From Neiella holothuriorum (GTDB lineage: Bacteria > Pseudomonadota > Gammaproteobacteria > Enterobacterales > Neiellaceae): DNA of 64,000 bases. Positions within the stretch are counted from its first letter, which is position 1. Every line of letters starts with the position of its first letter. Under the pieces are notes generated by a model, which worked only from the letters and a program-made list of their open reading frames with translations, was not told the origin of the DNA and ran no database searches. The position numbers were made by a program, and so were the translations under genes. Below, one piece after another: positions 17,856-27,553 of this stretch. The stretch covers positions 1 through 64,000 of the forward strand of contig NZ_JAHZSS010000013.1 of NCBI RefSeq assembly GCF_019457915.1, written 5' to 3'.

Positions 17856-18981
17856 GCGAATGGAGAAAAGGAACGTCCTCCAATTTATCTGCCCAACAGG
17901 CTTTTATGGAGCTGAACGCTGGATTCTAGCGTTGGCGCGTCACCTGCCTGAGCATCATATTCGCAGCGACTTGGCGATAACTCTGGAGGAAAGTTCTCAT
18001 GATTTGGAATTGGTGAAGCAATTTCGCGCCAATTATGGTGATGCATTTGAATTGCCGATGAAGCACAAATTCGACTTTGGAGTGGTGAATAGCCTGGTGG
18101 AGCTCATTAAAGAGCGCGACATTCATGTGATCCACACGCATGGCTATAAGTCGGATATTCTCGGCGTATTGGCTGCTCGTAAGGCGGGAATCCCTTGTGT
18201 GGTGACGCCACATGGCTTTGAAAATGCGCGCGACTTGAAGTTGAGGTTCTTTATCTGGCTAGGCTGCAAAGCGATGACGTTTGCTGAAGCGGTGGCTCCT
18301 TTGTCGCAAGCACTGTGTGAAGACTCGCGTCAGGCTGGAGTTAAGGAAGAGAAAATTCACTACATTCAAAATGGAGTGGATTTGTCAGAGGTTGAGGCGA
18401 TTCGCCTTTCTGATGAGGTGGCTGAAAAACCGGAAGGGGTTCAGAGGATTGGCTTTATCGGCCAGATGATCTCGCGCAAGAATATTTTCCACATTCTGGA
18501 TCTGTTTAATGAGATGGCTGCTGAGCGCTCAAACATTGAATTGGTGTTGCTTGGCGATGGGGATCAAAGAGCAGAGCTGGAAAACTATGCTTGTCAGCTC
18601 AGCCAAGCTGACAGAATAAAATTTTTAGGTTTTCGTGATGACCGGCTTGCCCTGTTAAAAAGCTTCGATCTTTTTGTTATGTCTTCCACGTTAGAAGGGA
18701 TCCCGCGCTGCCTAATGGAAGCGTGTGCTATGGAGATCCCTATTTCGGCTTACGACATCCCAGGTATTGACCAGTTAGTCACTGATAAAGAAACTGGCCT
18801 GCTGGCGCCGCTAAATGACAAGGCGGCTCTCAAGGAGACTTGGCAAAGGCTGCTGGATGATTCTGAGTTGGCGAGGACGCTAGGTTTGAATGCACGCCAC
18901 TTTGTAGAGCAGTACTTCTCTGCGAAGCGAATGGCACAAGAGTACAACGATTTGTTCCGCCAGCTGCAGGGAAAAGGATAA
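17848..18981 (+). CDS. Glycosyltransferase family 4
   Basis: A 377-aa GT-B retaining transferase. Motifs: GFYGAERWILALARH for the acceptor side, HTHGYKSDILG, TPHGFENARD, and the donor side with IQNGVDLSE, IGFIGQMISRKN (R/K pair for the pyrophosphate) and SSTLEGIPRCLMEACAM (E-x7-E). It is soluble. It overlaps the previous gene by 8 bp and is followed 5 bp later by the deacetylase. Its donor sugar is unknown. A role in assembling the lipid-linked EPS repeat is inferred from context. Confidence 0.87.
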   Translation: MSKRMEKRNVLQFICPTGFYGAERWILALARHLPEHHIRSDLAITLEESSHDLELVKQFRANYGDAFELPMKHKFDFGVVNSLVELIKERDIHVIHTHGYKSDILGVLAARKAGIPCVVTPHGFENARDLKLRFFIWLGCKAMTFAEAVAPLSQALCEDSRQAGVKEEKIHYIQNGVDLSEVEAIRLSDEVAEKPEGVQRIGFIGQMISRKNIFHILDLFNEMAAERSNIELVLLGDGDQRAELENYACQLSQADRIKFLGFRDDRLALLKSFDLFVMSSTLEGIPRCLMEACAMEIPISAYDIPGIDQLVTDKETGLLAPLNDKAALKETWQRLLDDSELARTLGLNARHFVEQYFSAKRMAQEYNDLFRQLQGKG

Positions 18982-18986
18982 GCCCT

Positions 18987-19994
18987 ATGGCCAAGCACAA
19001 GGATGTTTTATTTGTTTTATCCGTGGACACTGAAGAGGAGTGGAACTGGAGTGGTCCGTTCCCTGAAGCTCAGTGCTCTGTGGCCAATGTCCACATGTTG
19101 CCAGTTTTCCAAGATCATTGCCGTAAACTGGGCATTAGACCGACCTATTTTACCGATTATGCTGTAGCTGCAAATGAGCAAGCTGCGGATGTTTTAAAGT
19201 CCGTTCTTGAGCCTGGCGACAGTGAGCTCGGAGCGCACCTCCACCCTTGGTGCAATCCACCTTTTTATGGTCCAACTCTGGAGTTTGAATCCCACGTGGT
19301 AAACCTGCCTGAAGAGCAGGTTGCAGCGAAGTTGGACGCGCTGCTGGTGAAGCTAACCACAGTGTTTGAGCGACAACCAAAATCCTTTCGTACCGGGCGT
19401 TGGGGAGTAGATGAGAAGACGCTTCGATTGTTGGCGTCTAGGGGGGTTGACGTAGACTCCAGCGTTTATCCTTTTTATAAAAATGATTTTTTTTCCTGTG
19501 AGTCCAGCCCTCTCGATGCCTACTGGCCAGAGTGGCAGAACCCGTTGAATAGTGGCGACCAACGAGAAATTTTGGAGCTTCCCGTGTCCGTAGGTTTTAG
19601 CCGAAAGAACTTTGAACTGTACGAGGCGATCCACAAACTTATTTCTCGCCCTCCTTTTAGCTATTTCCGCTTGGTGGGTTTCTTTTGGCACCTAAAGCTG
19701 TTTCGCAAACTCTACCTGAGTCCGGAGCTGTGCAATGCCAAAGAGATGAACGCACTGGTGGACGTGTTATTGAAGCGTGATCAACCTGTGCTCCACATGT
19801 ACCTGCATAGCTCTAGCCTGATTGATGGGGTCACTGGGCTGGTTGATGCGAAAGGAGCCATAAGCGAGATTTGTTCACGTATTCAAAAGGTTGTTGAGCA
19901 CCTTGGCGAGCGTGCTAATCTTCGCTTTTGTACTGTCTCTGAGGCTCGGGACATATTACAGGCACGAAATTCAAATCAAGGAGTATTGAGGTGA
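18987..19994 (+). CDS. Polysaccharide deacetylase-like (NodB-homology) protein
   Basis: A 335-aa protein of the NodB/CE4 group. The metal and catalytic motifs are visible as LSVDTEEEW (catalytic Asp and metal-ligand region), GAHLHPWCNPP (His pair), RTGRWGVDE and VLHMYLHSSSL (late His). No signal peptide is present, so it probably deacetylates a cytoplasmic or inner-leaflet lipid-linked sugar, unlike secreted CE4 enzymes. It differs from the XrtA-type deacetylase at 46513, so the locus has two. It is coupled by a GTGA overlap to the FemAB-like gene. Confidence 0.82.
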   Translation: MAKHKDVLFVLSVDTEEEWNWSGPFPEAQCSVANVHMLPVFQDHCRKLGIRPTYFTDYAVAANEQAADVLKSVLEPGDSELGAHLHPWCNPPFYGPTLEFESHVVNLPEEQVAAKLDALLVKLTTVFERQPKSFRTGRWGVDEKTLRLLASRGVDVDSSVYPFYKNDFFSCESSPLDAYWPEWQNPLNSGDQREILELPVSVGFSRKNFELYEAIHKLISRPPFSYFRLVGFFWHLKLFRKLYLSPELCNAKEMNALVDVLLKRDQPVLHMYLHSSSLIDGVTGLVDAKGAISEICSRIQKVVEHLGERANLRFCTVSEARDILQARNSNQGVLR

Positions 19995-21037
19995 TCATCC
20001 GCTTAGCTCACACCTCTGATCGTCAAGCTTGGGATCAATATGTTGCGGGCCACACAATGGGCTCTCCCTATCATAAGTACAGCTGGGGGCAGGCTGTGCA
20101 AAAAGCTTATGGCCATCAAGCGCAGTACTGGCTGGCCGAACAAGAAGGGCAAATTGTTGGCGTACTACCCTGCGTCAGGCTCAAGCGATTGCTTGGCGGA
20201 GAGAAGTATTGTGCCCTACCTTTTTGTGATGTGGGAGGACCATTAGCTCAGAGCCATGAGATTCGACAATTACTGTTGGATAGAGCTGCTGCTGAAGGCG
20301 CCGTGATATTGGAAAGCCGCGACATGGGCAAGCAAGGGGAGGCTAAACAATATCAGGGCAATAAAGTTAGCATGCGCCTACCGTTGCCTGACAGCTCTGA
20401 GGCGTTGCTGGCTAGTTTTAAATCCAAGCTTAGAAGCCAAGTCCGCAAAGCTGAGAAGAATGGCTTGCGTTATGAAACCGGGCGAAGTGAACAGTTGCTG
20501 CAGCATTTTTATGAGGTGATGCTCGTCAATATGCGGGCCTTGGGCTCCCCTGTCCACAGCTATAAATGGTTCCGGGAAATCATTGAACAATACGGTGAAC
20601 AGTGTCTAGTTGGAGTGGTCTATTTGGATCAAATACCCGCCGGTGCTGGGATCATCCTTATTAATGGTGAAAAAGCCTCTATTCCATGGGCATCCACCAA
20701 GTCCGAGTTCAACCGTCTCGCGCCAAATATGCTTTTGTATTGGGCTCTTTTGGCTTATTGTGCTGAACACAGAATAACCGAATTTGATTTTGGTCGCTCA
20801 ACCTATGGCGAGGGAACTTACAAGTTTAAATCGCAATGGGGGGCTCAGCCTTGGCCGCTGAACTGGCAAACCTATCAGAACGGCCAGTTATTAAAAACGT
20901 CGGATACCGACACTCACGCCTCCACTAGCCGTTTGAAGGGCACAATGAAGCAGTGGGTGATTCGTCTCTGGCGAACCATGCCCTTGAGCTGGACGGCCAA
21001 GTTAGGTCCTCTGTTGCGCAAGCAGATTGATCTCTAG
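19991..21037 (+). CDS. XrtA system-associated FemAB-related protein
   Basis: A 348-aa double-GNAT protein of the PEP-CTERM/exosortase-associated FemAB family. Features: GSPYHKYSWGQAVQKAYGH near the N-terminus, FCDVGGPLA, the basic helix FKSKLRSQVRKAEKNGL, ASIPWASTKSEFNRLAPNML, and the C-terminal ITEFDFGRSTYGEGTYKFK, a hallmark of this group. FemAB relatives transfer amino acids from aminoacyl-tRNA. In EPS loci they are thought to attach an aminoacyl group to the polymer or its carrier, but this is not demonstrated. GTG start overlapping the deacetylase stop (GTGA). Confidence 0.85.
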   Translation: MIIRLAHTSDRQAWDQYVAGHTMGSPYHKYSWGQAVQKAYGHQAQYWLAEQEGQIVGVLPCVRLKRLLGGEKYCALPFCDVGGPLAQSHEIRQLLLDRAAAEGAVILESRDMGKQGEAKQYQGNKVSMRLPLPDSSEALLASFKSKLRSQVRKAEKNGLRYETGRSEQLLQHFYEVMLVNMRALGSPVHSYKWFREIIEQYGEQCLVGVVYLDQIPAGAGIILINGEKASIPWASTKSEFNRLAPNMLLYWALLAYCAEHRITEFDFGRSTYGEGTYKFKSQWGAQPWPLNWQTYQNGQLLKTSDTDTHASTSRLKGTMKQWVIRLWRTMPLSWTAKLGPLLRKQIDL

Positions 21038-21114
21038 TAGGCGGCTGGCTGAATGAGCCTTCCTTGGCTCATTGCGCTGTTATGGAAAGAATTGACAAAG
21101 AAGTATGGAGCCCA

Positions 21115-22122
21115 ATGACTAGTAAGATAAAAAGCGAGATAATTTTTGTCGCGGGTTTTCCCCGCTCCGGAACAACTTGGTTTTCGAATATCATCAACTC
21201 GCACTCTAAAGTCGTCTATCGTCATGAGATACTAGGTCGGCAGGCCAGTGCTTTTCCTGCTCCTTTGTTCGATGCTATTAAGCACAACGCTGGTTTGAGT
21301 GATATCGATTATGAGCAAGCCATTGGGATCATTGCTGAATCCAGTGTCGAAACCGATAAACCTCCTTTTTTTGTCAAAGATCACGGGTTATTAAAACATC
21401 CCCAATTGCACTACTTCCTTTGGAGTGCCGCTAAGCTCGTTAAACCAATTGCTTCTCTCTATCTAAAATTATTCAAAGCCCCGATCTACAAAGAGGGGTG
21501 GCGCATCTTAGTGAAAGAAACTCGATCCACCACAGACATGACCTCGATCCTGAAGGGGTTAAGAGTTGAGCATGTGCTGTTTTTGGTAAGAGAGCCTTAC
21601 GGGGCTATCGCATCCCACATTAAGGGAGCGTCGATGGGGTTGATCTATGGTGCTTCACAAACGGCTAAAAACCGCTGGTTTGAAGTCAGCAAGGATAAGC
21701 CTTATGTGAAAGCTCTAGCTTTAGAGCAAGAACAAATAGAACAGATGTCCGCGGCTGAATTTTTGGCGATTAAATGGCGTGTCTATTACGAAGATGCAGT
21801 TGTGATTCAGAGCGAGCAGCAACAGGCTCAATTTTGCTTTTACGATCAGTATGTCTCGCAGCCATTTGATTGCAGCAAAACCTTGTTTGAAAGCCTTAAG
21901 TTGGACTTCTCTCCCCAGGTGGAGGCGTTTATCGGCCAGAGTACCGGCAAAACTGCCAGCTCTGTAGCTCTGAAAGACTCCAGCAACGAGTATTACAGCG
22001 TCTACCGAAAGGCGTCATTTGATACCGAAGGTTGGAAGAAAGAGCTAAGTGATGAGGACGTTCATTACATCGACAAACATGCGACTCCGTTTTTTAATCA
22101 GCTGATTGACAGTCAGGAGTAG
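21115..22122 (+). CDS. PAPS-dependent sulfotransferase-like protein
   Basis: A P-loop sulfotransferase. The 5'-phosphosulfate-binding loop is FVAGFPRSGTTWF near the N-terminus, and the 3'-phosphate-binding strand is VLFLVREPYGAIASHIKG. The protein would transfer sulfate from PAPS to a hydroxyl of the EPS repeat or its lipid intermediate in the cytoplasm. I place the start at 21115 (MTSKIKSEII), which has a GGAG four bases upstream; the longer frame to 21064 begins with TTG, and another ATG lies at 21082. It is followed 4 bp later by the amidotransferase gene. Confidence 0.82.
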   Translation: MTSKIKSEIIFVAGFPRSGTTWFSNIINSHSKVVYRHEILGRQASAFPAPLFDAIKHNAGLSDIDYEQAIGIIAESSVETDKPPFFVKDHGLLKHPQLHYFLWSAAKLVKPIASLYLKLFKAPIYKEGWRILVKETRSTTDMTSILKGLRVEHVLFLVREPYGAIASHIKGASMGLIYGASQTAKNRWFEVSKDKPYVKALALEQEQIEQMSAAEFLAIKWRVYYEDAVVIQSEQQQAQFCFYDQYVSQPFDCSKTLFESLKLDFSPQVEAFIGQSTGKTASSVALKDSSNEYYSVYRKASFDTEGWKKELSDEDVHYIDKHATPFFNQLIDSQE

Positions 22123-22126
22123 CTCT

Positions 22127-24022
22127 ATGTGTGGAATTGCCGGTTTTACTCAATTTACTCATCAGGAAGGGGATCTTAAAACCCTTCAAGCTATGGGGAG
22201 TGCTATCTACCACAGAGGCCCAGACGCGGGTGGAGAGTACCTAGATGACAAAGTGGGCTTGGCTCATCGTCGCTTGGCTATTCTCGATCTGTCTGAGGCC
22301 GGTAACCAGCCCATGTACTCTGAAGACGAACAATTGGTCATTGTCTTTAATGGCGAAATCTATAATTTTCTGGAAATTCGCCAAGAGTTAGAGCAACAGG
22401 GGGTTCAGTTTAAGACTAAGACTGACACTGAAGTGATCATTTCCCTCTACGAAAAAGAAGGAACAGCTTGCCTGCAAAAACTCAATGGTATGTTTGCTTT
22501 TGCCTTGTGGGACAAGCGTAAGCAAGAGCTCTTTATTGCCCGAGATCGAATGGGTAAGAAGCCTCTTTATTATCTGGAGCATAAAGGCCGTTTCGCTTTT
22601 GGTTCTGAGATTAAATCTATTTTGGAGCTGAATGAGGTGCCGAAAGATATCCGCCTAGATGCGGTTTATGACTTCTTCGCCTATCAATACATTCCAGATC
22701 CTAAAAGTATTTTCCAGCACATCCACAAACTACCGCCAGCCCACTATATGTTGGTTAGCGCCAAGGGCATTGAGATCCAACCCTACTGGGATATCTCTAT
22801 GCGCCACATAAGCTCAGCCAGTGAAGAGGAGCTGACTGAACAATTAGTGGATGTGATTGCTGGCTGTACTAAGCAGCGAATGATTTCAGATGTGCCTTTA
22901 GGGGCGTTCCTAAGTGGAGGTGTCGACTCCAGTGGTGTCGTGGCCTTAATGGCACAGCAGAGCGACAAGCCTGTTAAAACCTGCTCCATCGGGTTTGATG
23001 AAAAGAAATTTAACGAAACCGAATTTGCCAGTATCGTCGCCAAGAAATTCCAGACTGAGCATCATGAATTTACGGTACACCAAAATGTCAAAGATAATCT
23101 GGAGCAGATCGTCAGCTACTTTGACGAGCCTTTTGCTGATCCTTCACTCGTTCCAACCTATTTTGTTTCGGAGCTAGCCCGACAGCAAGTAACGGTGGCT
23201 ATCGCTGGAGATGGAGGAGATGAGGTTTTTGCTGGCTATGAAAAATACTCGGTGGATGCGGTGGAGAACAGGCTAAGAAACAAGTTTCCAAAATTCTTCC
23301 GCAAACGTGTGTTCCCTCCACTGGCCAATCTTCTCTCCAAAAGCAGCTGGAGGGTTTGTCGTAAAGGTAAGTCCTTACTCACCAGTTTGAGTATGGAGCC
23401 GGATATGGCTTTTTACCTTTCCAATGCACAAATTGAAGACCGGCAGTGGTCTGCGCTTGCGAAGCCGGAAGTACATGCTCAACTCGGTGATTATCACCCT
23501 TCCTCCGTTACCACTGAAGCCTACCAAAAAGCGGACGGACCTGATCATCTTGCCAAAATACTCTACACCGACATGAAGACCTACCTGCCGGGTGGCATTT
23601 TGGTAAAAGTAGATCGCATGAGTATGGCCAACTCGTTGGAGGTTAGAGCGCCAATTCTAGACAAGAATACTCTGGAGTTTGCTGCCACCTTGCCATCAGA
23701 GCTGAAATTCAAAGCAGGCGAGAAAAAGCACATTCTCAAAGAGGCTTTTAAGCGCTTTCTGCCCGATGACATTCTTTACCGCAAGAAAATGGGCTTCTCG
23801 GTACCTTTAGCCTCTTGGTTCCGAGGAGAGATTAAAGAGCTGGCGGAGAGGTATCTGTTGCAGCAAAGCGATGGCCTATCTTCTTTCTTCGATATGGAGG
23901 AGGTTCGCCGCTTATGGTATCAGCACCAGTCTAGGAAATACGACCACGGTGCGTTGCTGTGGAGCATGCTGATGTTCCAGATGTGGTGGGCTAAGTACAT
24001 GAGGACTTCGGTGAATGGCTAA
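22127..24022 (+). CDS. XrtA-associated asparagine synthetase-type amidotransferase
   Basis: A 631-aa glutamine-dependent amidotransferase of the AsnB type, class found with exosortase A systems. The start at 22127 is fixed by the need for an N-terminal Cys nucleophile (Met-Cys-GIAGF). The glutaminase domain spans about 1-190 (YHRGPDAGG, LAHRRLAILDLS, FNGEIYNF). The synthetase domain has the PP-loop LSGGVDSSG near residue 263 and GDGGDEVFAGY further on. It probably amidates a carboxyl group, such as a uronic acid in the EPS, rather than free aspartate. The ribosome site AGGAG lies within the end of the sulfotransferase gene. It overlaps the next GT4 gene by 8 bp. Confidence 0.9.
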   Translation: MCGIAGFTQFTHQEGDLKTLQAMGSAIYHRGPDAGGEYLDDKVGLAHRRLAILDLSEAGNQPMYSEDEQLVIVFNGEIYNFLEIRQELEQQGVQFKTKTDTEVIISLYEKEGTACLQKLNGMFAFALWDKRKQELFIARDRMGKKPLYYLEHKGRFAFGSEIKSILELNEVPKDIRLDAVYDFFAYQYIPDPKSIFQHIHKLPPAHYMLVSAKGIEIQPYWDISMRHISSASEEELTEQLVDVIAGCTKQRMISDVPLGAFLSGGVDSSGVVALMAQQSDKPVKTCSIGFDEKKFNETEFASIVAKKFQTEHHEFTVHQNVKDNLEQIVSYFDEPFADPSLVPTYFVSELARQQVTVAIAGDGGDEVFAGYEKYSVDAVENRLRNKFPKFFRKRVFPPLANLLSKSSWRVCRKGKSLLTSLSMEPDMAFYLSNAQIEDRQWSALAKPEVHAQLGDYHPSSVTTEAYQKADGPDHLAKILYTDMKTYLPGGILVKVDRMSMANSLEVRAPILDKNTLEFAATLPSELKFKAGEKKHILKEAFKRFLPDDILYRKKMGFSVPLASWFRGEIKELAERYLLQQSDGLSSFFDMEEVRRLWYQHQSRKYDHGALLWSMLMFQMWWAKYMRTSVNG

Positions 24023-25127
24023 GCTCAAGGTGCTTCATCTGACCTATGACATGCGTATAGGAGGGACTGAAATGGTGATCAAAAACATCATCGAAGGTTC
24101 CGCGCCAGATAAAGTAGAGATGTCGATCTTTTGTATCGAATCACCTCTGGGCCCCTGGGGGAAAGAGCTTCAACAAAGCGGCACAGCCATTTTTTGTCAC
24201 GAGCGGCAGCCTGGGTTTGACCGTTCTTTGATCAAAGCTATTCGTCAGCATTTAAAGCGACAGCAGATTGATATTATTCAGTGTCACCAATACACCCCTT
24301 GGGTGTACGGGGCGCTAGCTGCATTGGGGCTCAAAACAAAGATTATTTTTACCGAGCATGGCCGCTTCTTTCCTGACTGCTCCAGCTGGAAGCGTAGGTT
24401 GATTAACCCCTGGCTGGTCAGAGCAACGGATGCGGTTACCGCAATTTCCAAGGCTACAAAACAGGCGCTGGTGGAGTTTGAATTCATTCCAGAGCGAAAA
24501 ATTGAAGTGATCTACAACGGCATTCATCGGTTGCGCCTTGATGCTTCTGCTGTTCAAGCCACCAAAGAGAGCTTAGGGATCCCTGATGATGCCAAGGTCG
24601 TCGGCACAGTAGCTCGCTTAGACCCCATTAAAAACCAGGTGATGATGGTTAAAGCCTTCCGAAAAGTGCTTGAAAAGGCCCCGAACACTTACCTGCTGAT
24701 TGTGGGGGATGGAGAAATGCGAGAAACCTTAGGGCAGTTAGTGGAAGAGCTCTCTATCTCTCGCCAAGTGATCTTTACCGGTTACATCTCCGCACCGGCT
24801 AATTATATTGCGACCATGGATCTGTTTTTACTCTCCTCACTTAGTGAAGGGACGTCCATGACTCTGTTAGAGGCAATGTCGCTTGGCAAGCCATGCGTCG
24901 TGACTGATGCAGGAGGCAACGCAGAGATTATCGAACATCAGGCCAATGGCTTAGTGTCGGCTAATGATGACATAGATGATTTTGCTCAGAAGTTGGCTCA
25001 GATCTTGTCCGACCCCACCATGGCTCAAAAGATGAGTCAAAATGCATTTAAACGATTTGACGACCTATTTACCAATCGTCAAATGAACCTTGCCTACCAG
25101 GGCCTCTATCTGGCCTGCGTAGAGTAA
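24015..25127 (+). CDS. Glycosyltransferase family 4 (XrtA-type locus)
   Basis: A 370-aa GT-B enzyme, similar to the glycosyltransferases usually found beside the XrtA amidotransferase. Motifs: YDMRIGGTEMVIKNII (acceptor domain), FTEHGRFFPDC, IYNGIHRLR, VGTVARLDPIKNQ (phosphate-binding R/K) and SSLSEGTSMTLLEAMSLG (E-x7-E). It is soluble and predicted cytoplasmic. The start overlaps the amidotransferase by 8 bp, which supports coupled translation. Donor sugar not identifiable. Confidence 0.88.
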   Translation: MAKLKVLHLTYDMRIGGTEMVIKNIIEGSAPDKVEMSIFCIESPLGPWGKELQQSGTAIFCHERQPGFDRSLIKAIRQHLKRQQIDIIQCHQYTPWVYGALAALGLKTKIIFTEHGRFFPDCSSWKRRLINPWLVRATDAVTAISKATKQALVEFEFIPERKIEVIYNGIHRLRLDASAVQATKESLGIPDDAKVVGTVARLDPIKNQVMMVKAFRKVLEKAPNTYLLIVGDGEMRETLGQLVEELSISRQVIFTGYISAPANYIATMDLFLLSSLSEGTSMTLLEAMSLGKPCVVTDAGGNAEIIEHQANGLVSANDDIDDFAQKLAQILSDPTMAQKMSQNAFKRFDDLFTNRQMNLAYQGLYLACVE

Positions 25128-25152
25128 GGTACTCATTAATCATGGAATAGTT

Positions 25153-26040
25153 ATGTTCGTTTTTTTAACTTCGATACGGCACCCGGATAATGCCAACGAC
25201 TTTGCTAAAGTTGAGCGTTTGTTGACGGTCACTCTCACCTCTATTTGCGGCCAAACGAACCCTGACTTTCAGGTGGTAGTGGTATGTAACAGTCTGCCAA
25301 AAGTCGCAATTGAAGACCCCAGAATTCATTTCCATGTGGTGGACTTCCCTGTGCCCTCAAAGCAAAAAGCCTCAGCTCTTGAAGCGGCTCCTAAGTTTAA
25401 AGACAAGGGCACCAAATACATGTCGGGGCTTCTTTACGCTAAGCGCTTCAACCCTGACTACGTCTATATCATCGACTCTGATGATTGGGTCAATAAGGAA
25501 CTGGTTCACTGTTTAGCGAGTCAGCCCAAATACCCCGTCTGGTATGTGGATAAAGGCTATGTGGTTGACCACGGTAAAAAAGATTACCGTAAAATCAGCG
25601 GTCTCTCTCGGTACTGTGGGAGTACTTTTGTATATGACTACACCTACCTAATGGATCATGCCGATATTAAGGGCGAAATCAATGAGCACTCTTCTCAAGA
25701 AGGGCTTATTGAAGGGACTTCTGAATATTTCATTCTAAAACTGATTTGTAACCACACCATCAATTACCGTCATTTCAAAGCTGAAGGTGTTGAGCCCAAA
25801 GCAATCCCTCTACGGACGGCGTGCTGGATTCAAGGGACAGGTGAAAATGTCTCAGGAACAGCAGGGTTTTCTCATGGTTTGCCGATTGACCAACATTTTA
25901 TTGAAACATTTTCATTGCCTGAAGACTATATGAGTGCGCGTAAGCCATCGCTGGCAAATCAGATTAGGGACATATTGACCGGGTGGTTTTCCAGTTACAA
26001 GTGGTATCAGAGTAAGCGCACAGGAACAAATCGGTTCTAG
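25153..26040 (+). CDS. Putative glycosyltransferase (GT-A), paralogue of 27554-28330
   Basis: A 295-aa protein with a GT-A-like core: SIRHPDNANDFAKVERLL, TLTSICGQTNPDFQVVVVCN, YIIDSDDWVNKEL (D-x-D) and a later LSRYCGSTF block. It resembles the protein at 27554-28330 in the order of motifs (LTSI.QT..FQVVVV; DSDD; L-S-x-Y-C-G-S-T; G-x-G-[DE]-N-[IV]-S), so the two look like duplicated, diverged genes flanking the flippase. Such proteins are often called rhamnosyl or galactosyltransferase-like. No membrane helix is seen. The ribosome site before the ATG is weak. Confidence 0.7.
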   Translation: MFVFLTSIRHPDNANDFAKVERLLTVTLTSICGQTNPDFQVVVVCNSLPKVAIEDPRIHFHVVDFPVPSKQKASALEAAPKFKDKGTKYMSGLLYAKRFNPDYVYIIDSDDWVNKELVHCLASQPKYPVWYVDKGYVVDHGKKDYRKISGLSRYCGSTFVYDYTYLMDHADIKGEINEHSSQEGLIEGTSEYFILKLICNHTINYRHFKAEGVEPKAIPLRTACWIQGTGENVSGTAGFSHGLPIDQHFIETFSLPEDYMSARKPSLANQIRDILTGWFSSYKWYQSKRTGTNRF

Positions 26041-26061
26041 CCGGTGAAATGAGTTGTAAAT

Positions 26062-27513
26062 ATGAGTGATTTAAGGAAATCGTTAGTCTACTCCGTGACC
26101 TCCAAGTACTTTGGACGGCTGGTTGCGCTAATTTCAGTCATTATTGTTTCTCGCCTGCTAACTCCAGACGAGTTAGGGGTTTATGCCATTGCTAGTGCTC
26201 TGGTGCTTATTGCCGGAGAGCTCAAGTCCTTCGGCGCGGGAACCTACCTAATCCGAGAAAAGGAAATTGACAGCGAAACGGTAGGGAAAGCCCTAGGAGT
26301 GAGCTGTATGATTTCTTGGAGTGTTGGAGCCTTACTGGTTGTCAGCGCTTGGAGTATCGAGCAATTTTACCAAAAGCCGGACATTGCCATTATCGTCGTG
26401 CTGCTAGCCGCAAGCTTCTTCTTAGCACCTCACATCGGAGTTGGAAAATCCCTTTTAGAGAGAGATTTTAGGTTCAGCCAAATTTTGGTGATCGACATTG
26501 TCAGCCGCTTAGGTCAGCTCGCAAGTGTCGTGATTCTAATATCTCTAGGGCTTAGCTATTTCTCTTTGGCTTTATCGGTGATCATCAACAACTTGCTGGA
26601 GCTACTACTGGTTCTGTGGTTTAAACCAAAGTATTACCAGAAACTGCCAGCCTTTAAAAATACCCATGTGATCTTTAAGTTTGGCATGCTGGTAACTGTT
26701 GCCAACTTTATTCGGCAAATTACTCGCGCTCTGCCTGACCTGATTATTGGTAAGGTGGGAACCTCCCGGGAGGTCGCGTTTTACTCTCGCGGTATGGGGT
26801 ACATTAATTTCCTTTCCATGACCATTAATAGCGGCATTCGCCCGGTCATTGGGCCTTATTTGTCTGAAAAGCGGAGGAACAGAGTTGATCTGATCGGCCC
26901 TTATTTGCTCACAACTAAAATGATGGCTGGAATTATGATTCCTGCCCTTGCTGTTTCGAGTTACGCGAGCTACGTCGTGATTGTGGCAATGTTTGGCGAG
27001 CAATGGATAGAGAGTGCCCCCTTAGTAAGCGCACTTTGTGTAGCTACAATCATTCACAACATGATCGGCATGGCTATTACAGTGTTGATCACAGCGGGAT
27101 TTGAAAGGCAGGTTTTATATCGCGATATTGTTTTGTTTTGTGTCACGGCTCTTTCCATCTATTTCCTGTATCCCTATGGGCTTCAAGCTGTGACTTATGG
27201 AGCAATTGGAACAGCAACAATTACCTTTTTGATAACCATCTCTATGCTGAAGCGATTAATGAGTTTCAGTATCTATAAACAGGTTAGTGTTCACTTTCAG
27301 AACTTTGCTGTGGCTGCCATTTGTGTCGCAGCCGTAGCAGGAGTGGACCAGTTTATTGATTATAAATCGATCCCCGTGTTGGTCGCTTTGTTGGTGGTGG
27401 CTATCGTCTCCATGACAAGCTGGTTAGGAGGGGTTCTATTAGTTCGCCATCCGCTAGGAGATGAGATCTTAAGGGTTGGAGTGGCACTCAAAAATAAGTT
27501 GATGAGAGCCTAG
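26062..27513 (+). CDS. Lipid-linked oligosaccharide flippase (Wzx-like, MOP superfamily)
   Basis: A 483-aa inner-membrane protein with about 12-14 hydrophobic helices and the N-terminal pattern SVTSKYFGRLVALISVIIVSR typical of polysaccharide flippases. Basic loops lie on the cytoplasmic side (FGAGTYLIREKEI, SLLERDFRFSQI). It should flip the undecaprenyl-linked EPS repeat unit to the periplasm, before polymerisation by the Wzy/ligase-like protein encoded at 30968. It is embedded between two paralogous glycosyltransferases. There is a 21-bp gap on the left and about 40 bp on the right. Confidence 0.87.
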   Translation: MSDLRKSLVYSVTSKYFGRLVALISVIIVSRLLTPDELGVYAIASALVLIAGELKSFGAGTYLIREKEIDSETVGKALGVSCMISWSVGALLVVSAWSIEQFYQKPDIAIIVVLLAASFFLAPHIGVGKSLLERDFRFSQILVIDIVSRLGQLASVVILISLGLSYFSLALSVIINNLLELLLVLWFKPKYYQKLPAFKNTHVIFKFGMLVTVANFIRQITRALPDLIIGKVGTSREVAFYSRGMGYINFLSMTINSGIRPVIGPYLSEKRRNRVDLIGPYLLTTKMMAGIMIPALAVSSYASYVVIVAMFGEQWIESAPLVSALCVATIIHNMIGMAITVLITAGFERQVLYRDIVLFCVTALSIYFLYPYGLQAVTYGAIGTATITFLITISMLKRLMSFSIYKQVSVHFQNFAVAAICVAAVAGVDQFIDYKSIPVLVALLVVAIVSMTSWLGGVLLVRHPLGDEILRVGVALKNKLMRA

Positions 27514-27553
27514 ATTGGCTGTGACAACAACCACTGAAAATAAGTAGAGAAAG

